The notes: generated by a model not told the origin, from the letters alone. Counted from the first letter of the stretch, positions 49,713 through 61,193 are shown. The stretch: 64,000 nucleotides of DNA from Cinnamomum chago (GCA_038049695.1 CP142451.1:124779501-124843500); one strand, 5' to 3'. Program-made: numbers and translations.

Positions 49713-50796
49713 CTGCACATTGACTTTCAACCATAAATATCAGGTGGGCCATTTTGGGCTTTTATCAATACGTGGGTTCAATGTTTTAGTGAGTTATTCA
49801 TGGAGCTTAGAACATGTTACTATGAGTTAGATAATCAAAAATCTGTTTATGATAAAGCCGATGTAACTCAAGATTAGCATAATCCCTTTAATTTGGATAA
49901 TGAGAGTTCCATACAACATGTAGTATATTTTATATAGGAACCGAGTGATTGTAAAGTGTAGAACTTTCTTCTAAAAACTTTCCTCTTGCACAATTATGAG
50001 GTACAACTGTTGATGGATATAAGATTAATTAATTTTACCACTTTAAAGGGTCACCGTGGTGGAATTAAAAAAAAAAAAGGAAAGAAAGAGAGAGAAGGAA
50101 AAAATCGAGCACTGTTGGTAGGTGATTTGTGATTTTGATGGCCACGTGCCATGCCCGTTGCTCTGTTGCATGTAATCTTTAAAGTGACTTTACTTTTTAT
50201 ACCAAAAAAAAAAAAAAAATTCCAACGTTTGAGGCTTTCAGCTGTTTGGGCATCAAAAGCTACTTTTCTAATTTATAAAGGATACGTACTCATCACACAA
50301 CCATAAAAGTGACATTTTCCATTTTAATTCAGATTACCTACTTAGATGATATGGAAATTTTTCGCTGCTCTATTAGTTTAAATGTTCACTTTCCCCTCAG
50401 TGGTTTGTCATTATGTATTGGGTTTTAGATTTGAATTGAAGAGTTGATTTGGTTATTTCTTTGTTGGGTATACGTGATAAATCCAACGGTTCACATCAAG
50501 ATCAAGAGACTCATGCTGTCATAAATGTCCTTGATATATTTGAATTCTGCAGAACTGCTCGGATGATCAGCTAGCAAAGTGTACACAAATCTAGGAAGAC
50601 CTCTGAAAAAACAAAAGTCTAGGAAGATTGTCGCAACAGTTTCATTGACTATGTTTTAGCTCAAGCATAATGTTTACTTGGTAAGGCTTCATCAGATGGT
50701 GACAAGCGCACTTGGATGATGGTGGGACCTCTTCAATACACACCACATGCTTTTAAGTAATTACAGAAACATCTCAGTAATGATATCTCTTCTTCT
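49713..50796. other. Spacer, nothing recognised
   Basis: No gene seen. A-rich tracts occur at 50067-50105 and 50203-50219. Confidence 0.4.
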
Positions 50797-52481
50797 TTTA
50801 ACCAGAAAAAAAAATCCCTATTTTAGGTCCTACCTTAAAATGCCCTGACCCGTTTCTATATAATGGTTCTGGTTCCGGATTTGATTTTGACTCGGAACCT
50901 GTTTTGTTAGTTCTAAACCCGGTTTCGATAGGATAATCCGGATTCGGATCCAACTAGAGGACTGTAATTTAGTTCGAAAATCGATTCAAATTTCTCTTTA
51001 TTCTTCATTTTTTCTTAAAATAAGCATATCATTTTGCTTATAACAATGCATCAAGTCTACGGCCTCTAATATTAGACAAAAAAAATTGTTAAAAAAAGTT
51101 GATTATGAGGTACAATTTGCAATATCAATGGCTCATATGCAGGGTCCAGAGTCCACCGGTCGGTACCTATACGGATTCGGACCTGTTTATTAATCGGAAC
51201 CTAAATTAGGTTCCGGACCCGGACCTGGACCCTAGCCCCTTTATTTTTTTTAAATGGGCCTCATTTTTGGGTCTAATCAGTGGCCACTGAGCAAAACATA
51301 GATCATCTGATAATCATAACGGTCTGAAGAGGGCCCTGGCACGTTGAAGATGTGGCACAATACGAATTTGTATTGATTGAAGCAAAGAAAATTTTTACGC
51401 TAAGAATTTCATGCTCTTTTGAAAATTAGATTGCACAATAATGGCCTCCTTTTTTTCTAAGGTGGGCTCACATCTAAAATTACTTCTTCGTCACTTTATT
51501 ATTTTTTACGATTTACCTCATTATTAAATAATAATGGGGATTTACCAAAAAAAATACTTTAGATAACCAGTGGACCAAAAGAAACACTTTAACCGACCGT
51601 GTACCAGAACAATCAGTTTGCCTCAAACGGTGTTTTTTTTAAGGAGTTTCAACTAGCGTCTCTAGGGACCTTATTTTTATTAAGCTAAGGGTCCCTAGTA
51701 GGGCTGTCAATCCGGCCCTTTAACGAGGGGGCCCGGCCCGGCTCGGCCCGCAAAAGCCCTCAAAGCAAGGGCTTTTCTTTTTGCCCTAAAGCCTGAGGGT
51801 AGGGTAGGGCCCTATTTTGAAAAGCCCGCAACCTTGAGGGCCGAGCTAGGGCTTGACTTAGCCAGCCCGAGGGGGCCCGGCCCGGCCCTTTGTCTATTAA
51901 TATATAAAATAAATAATATATATAATATAGAATACATATATAGAGACTTTTAAAAAAATACATAAAGAACTACTCTAATTAGAAATTAATGATAGAGGCT
52001 TAATATTTTGTCAAACAATAATAACCAAGGCTTTGAAAGAATTTTAATGGATATCCCCATAGATCACAATATTGCCACCTGTATTTAATTATATGTTATC
52101 ATTTGAATGATATATTTGATTCTATGTTTGCCCAACACGAACATATTCTTAAATGAAAAGGGAATTCAAGTTGTCATTCATCATATTGATTTTCACCAAT
52201 GTAAACTATTGAAGGTTGAGAGTTTAGATAGATGATCATTAACATTATCATTAAGTGAGGTTAAGTTTCAACCTCTAACTATTGATCGATGCCAATTTCT
52301 TTCTATACCCTTACTTTTATGACTATTGTTGTTTCATTCATGTGGACCCCACATTCGGAGTTAAAAGTTTGTGACTCTTGAATCAAATCATCTTTGTCAG
52401 TCATCTTCGGTATTCAAAGTTTAATTGTTTTGTTATAAAATCCAGGGGTGATTTTTCAAAGAATTACAAGTTAGGGTTAAT

Positions 52482-52690
52482 GCTACTACACCAAAAATAG
52501 GAAATTGGAACGGAAAAGCGTTCCTAATCCTTCCGTTCCTAATCCGTTAAAGTGTTCCAATTTCCGTTCCAATTTGGATTAGGAACGGTTGGTACCAAAT
52601 TGGAACGGAAATTGGAACACTTTAACGGATTAGGAACGGAAGGATTAGGAACGCTTTTCCGTTCCAATTTCCTATTTTTGGTGTAGTAGC
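52482..52690. repeat. Near-perfect 209-bp palindrome (foldback) inside the hAT
   Basis: Starts GCTACTACACCAAAAATAGG and ends with its exact complement; arms of about 100 bp contain repeated GGAACGG and TTAGGAACG words around a short centre. ACTACACCAAAAA is close to CACTA-type plant ends, but I could not fix a target duplication, so the superfamily is open. Confidence 0.85.
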
Positions 52691-52913
52691 TAACTCAAAA
52701 GTAGTCTAATGTTTATTTGAACCACATATACAAATAATTTATTTGGAATAAGTCTAATGCCTATTTGAAGTAAATTTAATTGAATCAGACACGAGACTTG
52801 CCAAACATGTTCTCATGGTTCACATTATTGCTTTATAAAAATATATAGAACATAAACTAGTAAAAAAGGCAACAACCAGCAAAACTTCAACTGCGACAAT
52901 CTTAATAATAACT

Positions 52914-52993
52914 TGAAAACAAACAAAACCGAGCGCATTATTTAAACTATTAAGACTGAAAACAAACAAAACCGAGCACATTATTTAAACTAT
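52914..52993. repeat. 43-bp tandem duplication inside the hAT
   Basis: TGAAAACAAACAAAACCGAG occurs at 52914 and 52957, each followed by GCATTATTTAAACTAT or CACATTATTTAAACTAT. Confidence 0.85.
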
Positions 52994-53504
52994 GTAACTA
53001 TTGTTAGTGTATTAAGGTATTTAAAAGTGTATTTCCTAGTTTCATGTCACAATACTATCACATTACCTTATTTCATTTAATCCTAACCAATATCTTTATA
53101 AAATGATGAAGTAACTTGTTTTGTGCAATCTTTTAGAAGTGTTGCAAAAAGATTGACTTTTACATTGCCCCTCGAATAAAGGTGAGTTAGCATTATGGTA
53201 TAGAAGAATAATTATATATGATAATATTAAAAAAAATAATCATTTTTTTCAGCCCTGACCCAACCCTAGCCCGGCCCTAACCCTTGAGGGTAGGATAAGG
53301 GCTTCAATATTGTTGGCCCGCCATGGGCTCCGAGGGCTTTGACTTGACCTAAGCCCGGCCCGCATATATGAGGGTAGGGTAAGGGCTTACCCCGGCCCGG
53401 CCCGGCCCGGGCTCGGCCCTTTGACAGCCCTAGTCCCTAGGGACCCTGCGGCGGACACAAATTAGAATAAAAGAGGGGTTTTGCTCGTGTTTTGCTGTCA
53501 GGGC

Positions 53505-53928
53505 TTCACATACAGCCCCGGAGAAACCAAAAGAACACAATCACTGCACAAGGTAGAACAGACCCCAACCAGACCACAGTAACTTCAATAACTCTGATTT
53601 ATGGTTTGTCAAGGCACATTCCTGACATCTGGGCTGACCATGGAAAAAATGGGCTAGGACTGTTTACATGCAATCATATATCGATGATCATGTGGATCTG
53701 ACAGGTTGGTTGGAGTGGGATAGGGATTTTGTATTGAAGACTTTGTATTATGGGTTGTACACAAATGGCGGACCGGGTGCAGGAATGTGTAGGTGGGTCA
53801 AATGGCCTGGTTATCATGTGATGACAGACGCAAATCAGGCGAAGAAGTTTACAGTGTGAGAGCTGATACAAGGTGCGACATGGTTCAAGTCTACTGGAGT
53901 GAGTTACACTGAAGGATTCTGGTTGTGA
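53505..53928 (+). pseudogene. Captured pectin methylesterase (pectinesterase) C-terminal fragment
   Basis: Pectin methylesterase removes methyl esters from cell-wall pectin. The plus strand encodes, in order, PRRNQKNTITAQGRTDPNQT (family: CNIYPRRP..NQ.NTITAQGRTDPNQ), an LG-x-PWKKWARTV motif (family LGRPWKEYSRTV; the Arg codon is now TGA), MQSYIDDHVDLTGWLEWDRDF, LKTLYYGLYTNGGPGAG, VKWPGYHV, AKKFTV and, after one further in-frame TGA, ELIQGATWF, STGVSYTEGFW and a final stop. About 100 C-terminal residues of the catalytic domain are represented, with a short loss between the first and second motifs and no N-terminal half. Lying between MULE arms, it is transduplicated DNA, not a working gene. 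The parent gene is not in this window. Confidence 0.9.
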
Positions 53929-54109
53929 GATTAGTCTTCTGTTTACTCTGTTTTAATGTCCTTGTGTTGCAAAAGTCTGCAGCGGTCTCAAATAAGTGAA
54001 GTTGTCCTTGTATTGTGGAAGAGAGTGAACATCCTCTTATCATTCTTCTCAGAGCAGATCTGAGCCTTGTTCCCAGGAAGAAATGGGTGCAGAGGAACCT
54101 ATGGGTGAA
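53929..54109. other. Remaining interior of the Pack-MULE
   Basis: 180 bp between the esterase stop and the right terminal repeat. It may be the 3' UTR of the captured gene or a second captured piece; the minus-strand frame here resembles no domain I know. Confidence 0.4.
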
Positions 54110-55998
54110 GCCCTGACAGCGAAACACGAGCAAAACCCCTCTTTTATTCTAATTTGTGTCCACCGCAGGGTCCCTAGGACCCTGAGCTTAATAAAAACAA
54201 GGTCCCTAGGGACGCTAGTTGAAACTCCTTAAAAAAAAACCGTTTCAGGCAAACTGATTGTTCTGGTGCACGGTCGGTTAAAGTGTTTCTTTTGGTCCAC
54301 TGGTTATCTAAAGTATTTTTTTTTTGTAAAATCCCCAATAATAATTTAAAAAGTACAAAAATCTGATAGTGGGTCCCACGTATAATCAAAGTTAAATTAG
54401 ACCCAAAAAAAAGGAGGTCCACTGCTACCATTTGAAAAAAATGAGATAGTGGGGCCTATTATTTTCTAAAACTTCAACATTTTTTAGCATGCTGGTATCC
54501 TAGGGAATATGTAAAATTGAGGACTTCAAAATTGTACGTATAAGAGGAGGTCAGACTAAAAACATTAAAGATTGAGGATTTCTATATTTTCATCGCTCCA
54601 AATCTCCGAGGATTTACAATTGTTAAACGTGAATCTTTTTCACGGCATTTTGAAATCAAAGATATTTTTCAAGAGGATTTGATTGTCAAATGTAATCTAA
54701 ACATCTTGTTACTTATCATTAATATATAAGATACTAAATGATTTGGATCATGAATTGGAAGCCCACAAAAATAAGATCTATAGCTTCAAAACTCTTTAAT
54801 TAGAAAAAAAAATCCCTATTTTAGGTCCTACCTTAAAACCTTAAAATGGCCCGGACCCATTTCTATATAATGGTTCTGGTTCCGGATTCGATTTTGACTC
54901 AGAACTTGTTTTGTTGGTTCTAAATCCGGTTTCGATAGGAAAACTCGGATCCGGGTCCAACTAGAGGACTGGAATTTAGTTCGAAAATGGATTCAAATTT
55001 CTCTTTATTCTTCATTTTTTCTTAAAATAAGCATATCATTTTGCTTATAACAATGCATCAAGTCTATGGCTTCTAATATTAGACAAAAAAAATTGTCAAA
55101 AAAAGTTGATTTTGAGGTACAATTTGCAATATCAAAGGCTCATATGCAGGGTCCAGAGTCCACCGGTCGGTATCTATACGGATTCGGACCCGTTTATCAA
55201 TCGGATCCTAAATTAGGTTCCGGACCCGGACCCTAGCCCCTTTATTTTTTTAAATAGGCCTCATTTTTTGGTCTAATCAGTGGCCACTGAGCAAAACATA
55301 GATCATCTGATAATCATAACGGTCTGAAGAGGGCCCTGGCACGTTGAAGATGTGGCACAATACGAATTTGTATTGATTGAAGCAAAGAAAATTTTTACGC
55401 TAAGAATTTCATGCTCTTTTGAAAATTAGATTGCACAATAATGGCCTCCTTTTTTTCTAAGGTGGGCTCACATCTAAAATTACTTCTTTGTCACTTTATT
55501 ATTTTTTTACGATTTACCTCATTATTAAATAATAATAATAAAAAGTACTAAAATCTGATAGTGGGTCCCATGTATAATCAAAGTTAAATTAGACCCAAAA
55601 AAAGGAGGTCCACTGCTACCATTTGAAAAAAATGAAATAGTGGGGCCTATTATTTTCTAAAAGTTCAACATTTATTAGCATGCTGGTATCCTAGGGAATA
55701 TGTAAAAATGAGGACTTCAAAATTGTACGTATAAGAGGAGGTCAGACTAAAAACATTAAAGATTGAGGATTTCTATATTTTCATCGCTCCAAATCTCCGA
55801 GGATTTACAATTGTTAAATGTGAATCTTTTTCACAGCATTTTGAAATCAAAGATATTTTCCAAGAGGATTTGATTGTCAAATGTAATCTAAACATCTTGA
55901 TACTTATCATTAATATATAAGATACTGAATGATTTGGATCATGAATTGGAAGCCCACAAAAATGCAGAAAATAAGATCTATAGCTTCAAAATTCTTTA

Positions 55999-56737
55999 AA
56001 CATTTTTACAAATTACTAAAAATTCATGAAGATTCAAGGTAATCAACTTATCTTGAGAAGTTTATGACCCTCTCTCATTGAACTTTCATCTTTCTTGGAA
56101 AAGGTAGAAATCATCCATTGCTATCATTCTAGTCAGTGGTGTCTCCATATTAGATTTTAGATAATCTGATGTGACCCACTTTAAATGGATGAATTAAAAA
56201 AAAAAAAGAGGTCAAATGAATATATATTATTGAAAACTTCCCTCAGCAAGGTACATGAGTTTGCTTTTCCCAGAAAATGCTAGAAAATCAGTTTAGAAAC
56301 ATCAACATAAGCAGGCATGCATTCAGCTACATATGATCAGGTGGCCCTGTTGTCGACTAAGGAATCCAGATCAGAGATCCTATTGTAGGTGGGGCATGGC
56401 TCCTAAAATCAAATTGTTTGGATGATCCAATCTAGCAATTCTTGAGAATTGGATTTGTCTGTTTCTATCAATTTTTGTTTTGTGGTTTCCGGGCGGGGAT
56501 TTAATTACCCTTGTTGAGAGACCTTCAATTCATCATATACATGCCCTCACAGAAACGTCAGGCTACAGAAGATAGAATATACACGCCATTGCTAAATCAG
56601 GGGGCATTTCTGTCACTTTGCAGGAAATAGTCTGTTCAGTATTGAATAAATTAAATACATAGTCATATTTGGATACTACTATCCAAAGAAGATAGAATAT
56701 AGATTTTGGGAAATAAGACATGCTGATATGGGGACCT
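55999..56737. other. Spacer, nothing recognised
   Basis: AT-rich, without a gene or bounded element. Confidence 0.4.
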
Positions 56738-56847
56738 GCTACTGCTACTCTGCCACTCCTAGTGCTGGGGTGGGTGGGTGGGTACTAATATTGGGCTACT
56801 GCTAACTCTGCCACTCCTAGTGCGGGGGTGGGTGGGTACTAATATTG
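56738..56847. repeat. 57-bp tandem duplication with (GGGT)n
   Basis: GCTACTGCTA, TGCCACTCCTAGTGC, GGGGTGGGTGGG and TACTAATATTGGG occur in the same order from 56738 and 56795. Confidence 0.9.
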
Positions 56848-59571
56848 GGTTAGATCATGTGAATTGAGAGAAATTCTCGCTTCCAATTATCAGTAGATTT
56901 ATTGAGGTGAGCTGCATGTCCAAAAGAGAGGTGATGGGTTACCTCCCCTTTAAAGAAGGTCCAAGTTTTAAGAGTAGACACTAATCAGAGAGTAGTGGGG
57001 CTGCCACTTCTTTTTCTTTCTGCTTTTTTCCGTAGGACAGATATAGTTTCAGTCTCAAATCAATGCACATTGCCATATTCTCTTCACTGCCTTCTCTATA
57101 TATCATCCACCCGTTATTTACTTCTTTTAGCTTTCAGCTGTGTGTGGAGGAGTGTGGAAATAACAAGTCACAAGTGGATGAGATAATATCTTCTCCTTAG
57201 CATATTCTTAGTTGTTCTTTATTTATGTACTTACTTCATCTATACATTACATTTACTGTGTGTGTGAGGGAGAGAGAGGTACGTGGCTTGTAAATTGTAA
57301 TTAATAAATACACTGTTACACTCCAAACTTTTGTACAGTGAATCGACTGAGGTCGGATCTTCTCCCTCTCATGGCATAGTTGGGCTGGATTTTATGTGAT
57401 GTACTAGTAGCTAACTATGGTGGCAGACTTGAGACAGTTTTCTTTTATTAGTGTTGCAGGGTATGTCATTGGACTCTGATTACCTAAATGACAGATCCTG
57501 AATCCAGTTATACACCCTTTTAAAATTGATAAGAGAGTTCTCCACCTAGTGTCGGAATCATAAATTATACCTCTAGGGACCGATAGGAAAACATTAGAGG
57601 GGCCAATATAGAAAACTCTAAAATTTTCTATAAAATTTAGGTGTTTTCGGCAATTTAGAGGGGGTCATTGGCACTGCCAGCCCTCTTCCTAGCTTCTCTC
57701 CTAACTCCACCACTTCCTCATGTGTTTTACACTGATCATTTTCATGGTTGGCCGAGCCCATACAAGGGGGGATATCTATTTTGATTTTTGAGTGGGTCCT
57801 ACTGAGGAACCTCATAGAATTTCTTTGATTCTCTCCAGGGGTCTGGCTTCTTTGTATACTACACGTACTGACGTACAAATTGGACACTAGTGATATATCA
57901 AATTAATTAGCATTCTACATTATACCTGGAGTCAACGAGTCTGGCTTGGAGTCATGTCAGGGTCAGATCTACTTGGGTCTATCATAGTTGGAGTCGGGTT
58001 CAAGTCAGCATCATGGTCCACCACAGACCGGCCCAAACCTGACGCATTTACATGCCAAGTTGCTTTATGCTTGGGCCATGCTTGGAGAAGGAAAGACTCA
58101 AGAATGGGCTTGGCAGCGTGGTCGCACGATTCAAAGGGTTTTTTTTTTGGGCGTGCAATCAATCAACCCAGTGGCTGTTTCTATTCACTTTATTGTCTAA
58201 TTTATTTGGTCATGTTCCTTCAATCTTTATCCATCCACCAGAAATATATATGATTGGATTGTTGGTCAGGATCATCTGTACATGTCTAAACTCACCATGT
58301 TCATCTACAGTTTTTCATATCAGGTTCGTGTGAGAGTTTTGATTTGTTGAGAAAGACATTACTTCCAATCCCTTGGGCTAGAACTGAATTATAGTTTAGA
58401 AAGACATTCTAACTCACGGACAAAGTTTTTTACCTCTCCTTTATTAGGGACAAGGTTTTGTATTCTGGGTTTAACCCACCTTTTTTAATAGAGTTTAACT
58501 TACTACTAAAAAAAAATTTCTGTTGAGATCAACATCTACCCTCGCTTCTGAGCGGTCATAATTATGGTCGAACCCCCGCCCTCACCATAAAACTATTGTT
58601 GTGTCGTTCCCTATCACCAATTTTTAATAGTCCCCATGAGAAAATCGTCCCTAGCAATGAAGGCCCATACTATCCCTAATACAAAGACACATGAGTAATT
58701 AATTTCAAAATAAAAGCACCTTCGGATGGTTCAGAAAAAAAGAATTAAAACTATTTAACATCATGATTCACTTTCAATCTTTTTTGAAATCATGACAGAA
58801 ATTAAGTAGACCCACCACATTTCTAAGTAATTTCTTGATCTAGTTTGATAGTTTTCATTTATTTTTTTTCAAATTAAAAGGCAGCAGTCTAAATTGAATT
58901 GAGAAGCTTCCACTATAAATAATAATTTGAACAACAACATAAGGAATTAGATGGATAAGAGAAATTAAAGCTTTGTTTTCTAGGCTGGTCAAGCTGCCAG
59001 CATTAGCTTGAATCTGGGCCACCTTTTCAGGTCCATGGCTAGGTCTAACCCTTCTGGTCCAGTTAGATGAATTAGCTGATTCTAGGTTTAATCAGAGTGC
59101 GTTATGGAAGAACTCTCAGGCCGGTGAACGGAACAATGCCAAAAAATTTAATTTGAACTTGAGGAGTTACTATAAAAAGAATTTCGAAACCCCTCTTTTG
59201 TTTTTTTTTTTTTTTTTTGTTTTTGTCAAAAAACTTCAATGGAATTCCTCAAAATCCTCAAAATCTAATTTGAGAATTTTTTTTTGAAATTTTAGAATTT
59301 AGAGCATTCAAGAGTGATCATTTTCATTACTCCAAATATCAAATTATGTGGGCATCTGACTTTTATGGCACTCAGGTGAAGGACTTTGGAACTTCTTACA
59401 GAAATCCTCGAAATAAATAATCAAGGCCAAGAGCAGCAAACTTCAGTTACAGTTGATTTCTTCAACAACTAAAACGAACCATATCATGAAAAGGAAAATA
59501 AAAGTACAAGATACAGCAGACAATTTCATGAAAAGTAAAATACAAGTACAAGATACATCATAGAAATGCTA
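56848..59571. other. Spacer, nothing recognised
   Basis: No protein similarity in the short frames on either strand, including the overlapping frames at 57954-58333. A T run occurs at 59200-59218. Confidence 0.4.
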
Positions 59572-59580
59572 GTAAAAGAA

Positions 59581-59681
59581 CTGAAAGTCCACTTTGACAT
59601 TCTGGGGGTACCAAATTCTTGCCCAAACCCCCCTCTGGGATCAGAATTCGGTCCCCTCAGAATGTCCACATAGCACTGCTG
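59581..59681. mobile_element. Hairpin MITE, copy 2 (101 bp)
   Basis: Same family as 49601: AAGTCCACTT.GACAT.CTGGGG at the left and CAG.ATGTCCACATAGCA at the right, but the stem has diverged more. It is flanked by a perfect 9-bp direct repeat GTAAAAGAA (59572-59580 and 59682-59690), which defines the ends and suggests a Mutator-type origin. Confidence 0.8.
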
Positions 59682-59940
59682 GTAAAAGAAAGGATTTCTT
59701 ACTTCAACTTGGGCTTATATCAGATTTTTTTTTTCCAAAACATCCATGTAATGGTACGACAAAATCCACTTGATGGGGGTATCATTATATTCATTGAAAA
59801 TTGGTCGCTGAGTGTTAATTTTTCAGTTTCAATGTTAGTGATCGTACATATCATGTGCTAATGTCCATAAATTGGAAAACTTCCGTTTTTTGAAGGGATT
59901 TTGCTATTTCTCTTCTCCGGCCCGACAACCCAAGAGGTCT

Positions 59941-60082
59941 TTTTTTTTTTATTATATCGAAGGGTTTCAACCCTTTGAGTTGAACTAATCCCTTCGGGCT
60001 CAGAAAGAAGCCGTGTAAACTCCCATGTAGCTCTAGTAGTGCAATTTCAAGCCGTATGCAAACGGTGGTCCTAAGCCAAACA
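59941..60082 (-). mobile_element. tRNA-derived SINE, 5'-shortened (142 bp)
   Basis: On the minus strand: TTGTTTGGCTTAGGAC (tRNA-like head, lacking the first 20 bases of the copy at 61088), then TTTACACGGCTTCTTTCTGA, GCCCGAAGGGATTAG and an A11 tail. Direct repeats ACAACCCAAGAGGTCT (59925-59940) and ACAACCCAAGAGATCT (60083-60098) flank it, 15 of 16 identical, as produced by LINE-driven retroposition. Confidence 0.8.
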
Positions 60083-60916
60083 ACAACCCAAGAGATCTCA
60101 CTGAGCTGAATTGCAATAAAGATTACCCATAAATCTTAGACTCTCAACTGCAATGAATCTGCCTATAGCTATAAACCTTCTTTCAATTACTTCTGACAAC
60201 TCTAAACCACTGAAGTGAGGTGGGCTTGACATTACGCGATGGCGTTTTATCACCATTACGTAGAGGAGAATTTGTTACACGTTGCGGCCAGGGTTGAACC
60301 GCCGCAACACTTGGCGGAACATGCAGCGTTAACAAGCACGGGTGGAGAGACAGCAAACAATGTATCTGCATGCACATCGCTCTCTTTGGCTTCACGTGTC
60401 GCACAGCAATGCCTGTGCTTGGAATGCTCGACATTTAATTTTGGGTCTTTGTGCTTGGAATGTTAGAGCCAGGTTTAACATTTGGAACCCTCAAAACTAT
60501 TATGAAACTAGCCGATAATGAGGCCAGGTCACCTATTATGAAATGTAGGGTATATTGGGGGTTTTGAGGGTTTGGGTTGAAATGGTGGAGAATAGGTTAG
60601 TCATCAACAGGGCCTAGAGCTTTCCCTCTCTCTGTCTCTCTCTGACCTTTTCTTTTTTTCCAGATTGGTGTTTGTTTTAATGCCCTCTCTCTATCTTTCT
60701 CTATCCATATCACTTGACCTTTTTTTTTTTCCAAAATGGTGTTTGTTCTAATGCCCTCTCTCTTATTCAGAATCTTTTCCACGTGCAGGATGAGTCATTG
60801 CATGGGGATATTTGAAGGTTCTGTAATGTTCAATGTGATGGTGAAATGGTATTTTTTTTGTTCAATATTCAAGGTTGGATTTGACAATATTTTAGACATT
60901 TTTTATGGCTTCTATA
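60083..60916. other. Spacer with GC-rich patch
   Basis: The stretch 60230-60420 has repeated GCGGC/GCCGC words (TTGCGGCC, CCGCCGCAAC), which occur in subterminal repeats of some plant CACTA or MULE elements. No ends were found. The rest is featureless. Confidence 0.35.
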
Positions 60917-60930
60917 TAATGTTCTCAGAG

Positions 60931-61088
60931 GTTTTGTTTTTCTTTTTTTGGGCTAAAATAATTTCTACGGACCCAGGAGAGAAAGCCGGGTAAAATTTCT
61001 CTATGCCCCAGTGTGGCAGTGCAGTATCGAATCCACAATCTCCATGTGCAAACCGCAGTCCTAAGCCGACTGAGCTACCCCTCAGGGT
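60931..61088 (-). mobile_element. tRNA-derived SINE (158 bp)
   Basis: On the minus strand the head ACCCTGAGGGGTAGCTCAGTCGG contains a good A box (TAGCTCAGTCGG); a B-box-like GGATTCGATAC follows about 45 bases later. The body ends TTTACCCGGCTTTCTCTCC, GGGTCCGTAGAAATTA and an A-rich tail. Flanking direct repeats TAATGTTCTCAGAG (60917-60930) and TAATGTTCTCAAAG (61089-61102) match at 13 of 14. The shared 3' words show that this copy and the one at 59941 belong to one family. Confidence 0.88.
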
Positions 61089-61145
61089 TAATGTTCTCAA
61101 AGTTGACAAAGCATTTGAATGCGTGAACAAAATGAACCATATGAT

Positions 61146-61146
<1 letters not shown>

Positions 61147-61193
<47 letters not shown>

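Larger units (their letters stand above)
51699..53432. mobile_element. Non-autonomous hAT element (1734 bp) nested in the MULE arm
   Basis: Perfect 12-bp terminal inverted repeats TAGGGCTGTCAA and TTGACAGCCCTA; perfect 8-bp target duplication GTCCCTAG at 51691-51698 and 53433-53440. GC-rich subterminal zones of GGCCCGGCCCGG words lie inside both ends. The middle is AT-rich and non-coding. The termini resemble the 526-bp hAT at 21929. It inserted into the left terminal repeat of the Mutator-like element, whose right arm shows the sequence before insertion. Confidence 0.95.
51536..54336. mobile_element. Mutator-like element (Pack-MULE) with captured pectin methylesterase fragment
   Basis: Terminal inverted repeats of about 230 bp start GGGGATTTAC on the left (51536) and end GTAAAATCCCC on the right (54336). 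Both arms contain AAGGAGTTTCAACTAGCGT and the AGAATAAAAGAGGGGTTTTG block. The element is flanked by a perfect 9-bp direct repeat AATAATAAT (51527-51535 and 54337-54345), the Mutator signature. Tandem copy 2 retains the empty site (about 55526-55541). The interior between the arms (about 53508-54109) carries a pectin methylesterase gene fragment and no transposase, so this is a Pack-MULE. The left arm is split by a hAT at 51699-53432; without it the element is about 1.06 kb. Confidence 0.92.
50797..55998. repeat. Tandem segmental duplication of a 1.2-kb unit, copy 1 split by a transposon
   Basis: Copy 1 is 50797-51535 plus 54337-54799; copy 2 is 54800-55998. The copies share long near-identical blocks such as CTATATAATGGTTCTGGTTCC, GGGTCCAGAGTCCACCGGTC and GAGGGCCCTGGCACGTTGAA in the left part, and GTGGGTCCCAYGTATAATC and GCATGCTGGTATCCTAGGGA in the right part. 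Without the Mutator-like insertion, copy 1 is about 1193 bp. The unit is non-coding; its GGTTCCGG words suggest it contains an older hAT-like element. Confidence 0.9.

Noticed and set aside
50821-51236. hAT element inside the tandem unit, with TAGGTCC and GGACCCTA ends
   Set aside because: GGTTCCGG words fit, but the terminal pairing needs gaps and the flanks do not match.
53668-53859. A working pectin methylesterase gene
   Set aside because: Only the C-terminal part is present, with in-frame stops, and it lies inside transposon arms.
60230-60420. Exon of a GC-rich gene
   Set aside because: The short frame has no domain; the GCGGC words fit transposon subterminal repeats better.
61010-61088. 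Functional tRNA gene on the minus strand
   Set aside because: Good A box but a poor B box, no acceptor pairing, an A-rich 3' body and flanking direct repeats: it is a SINE head.
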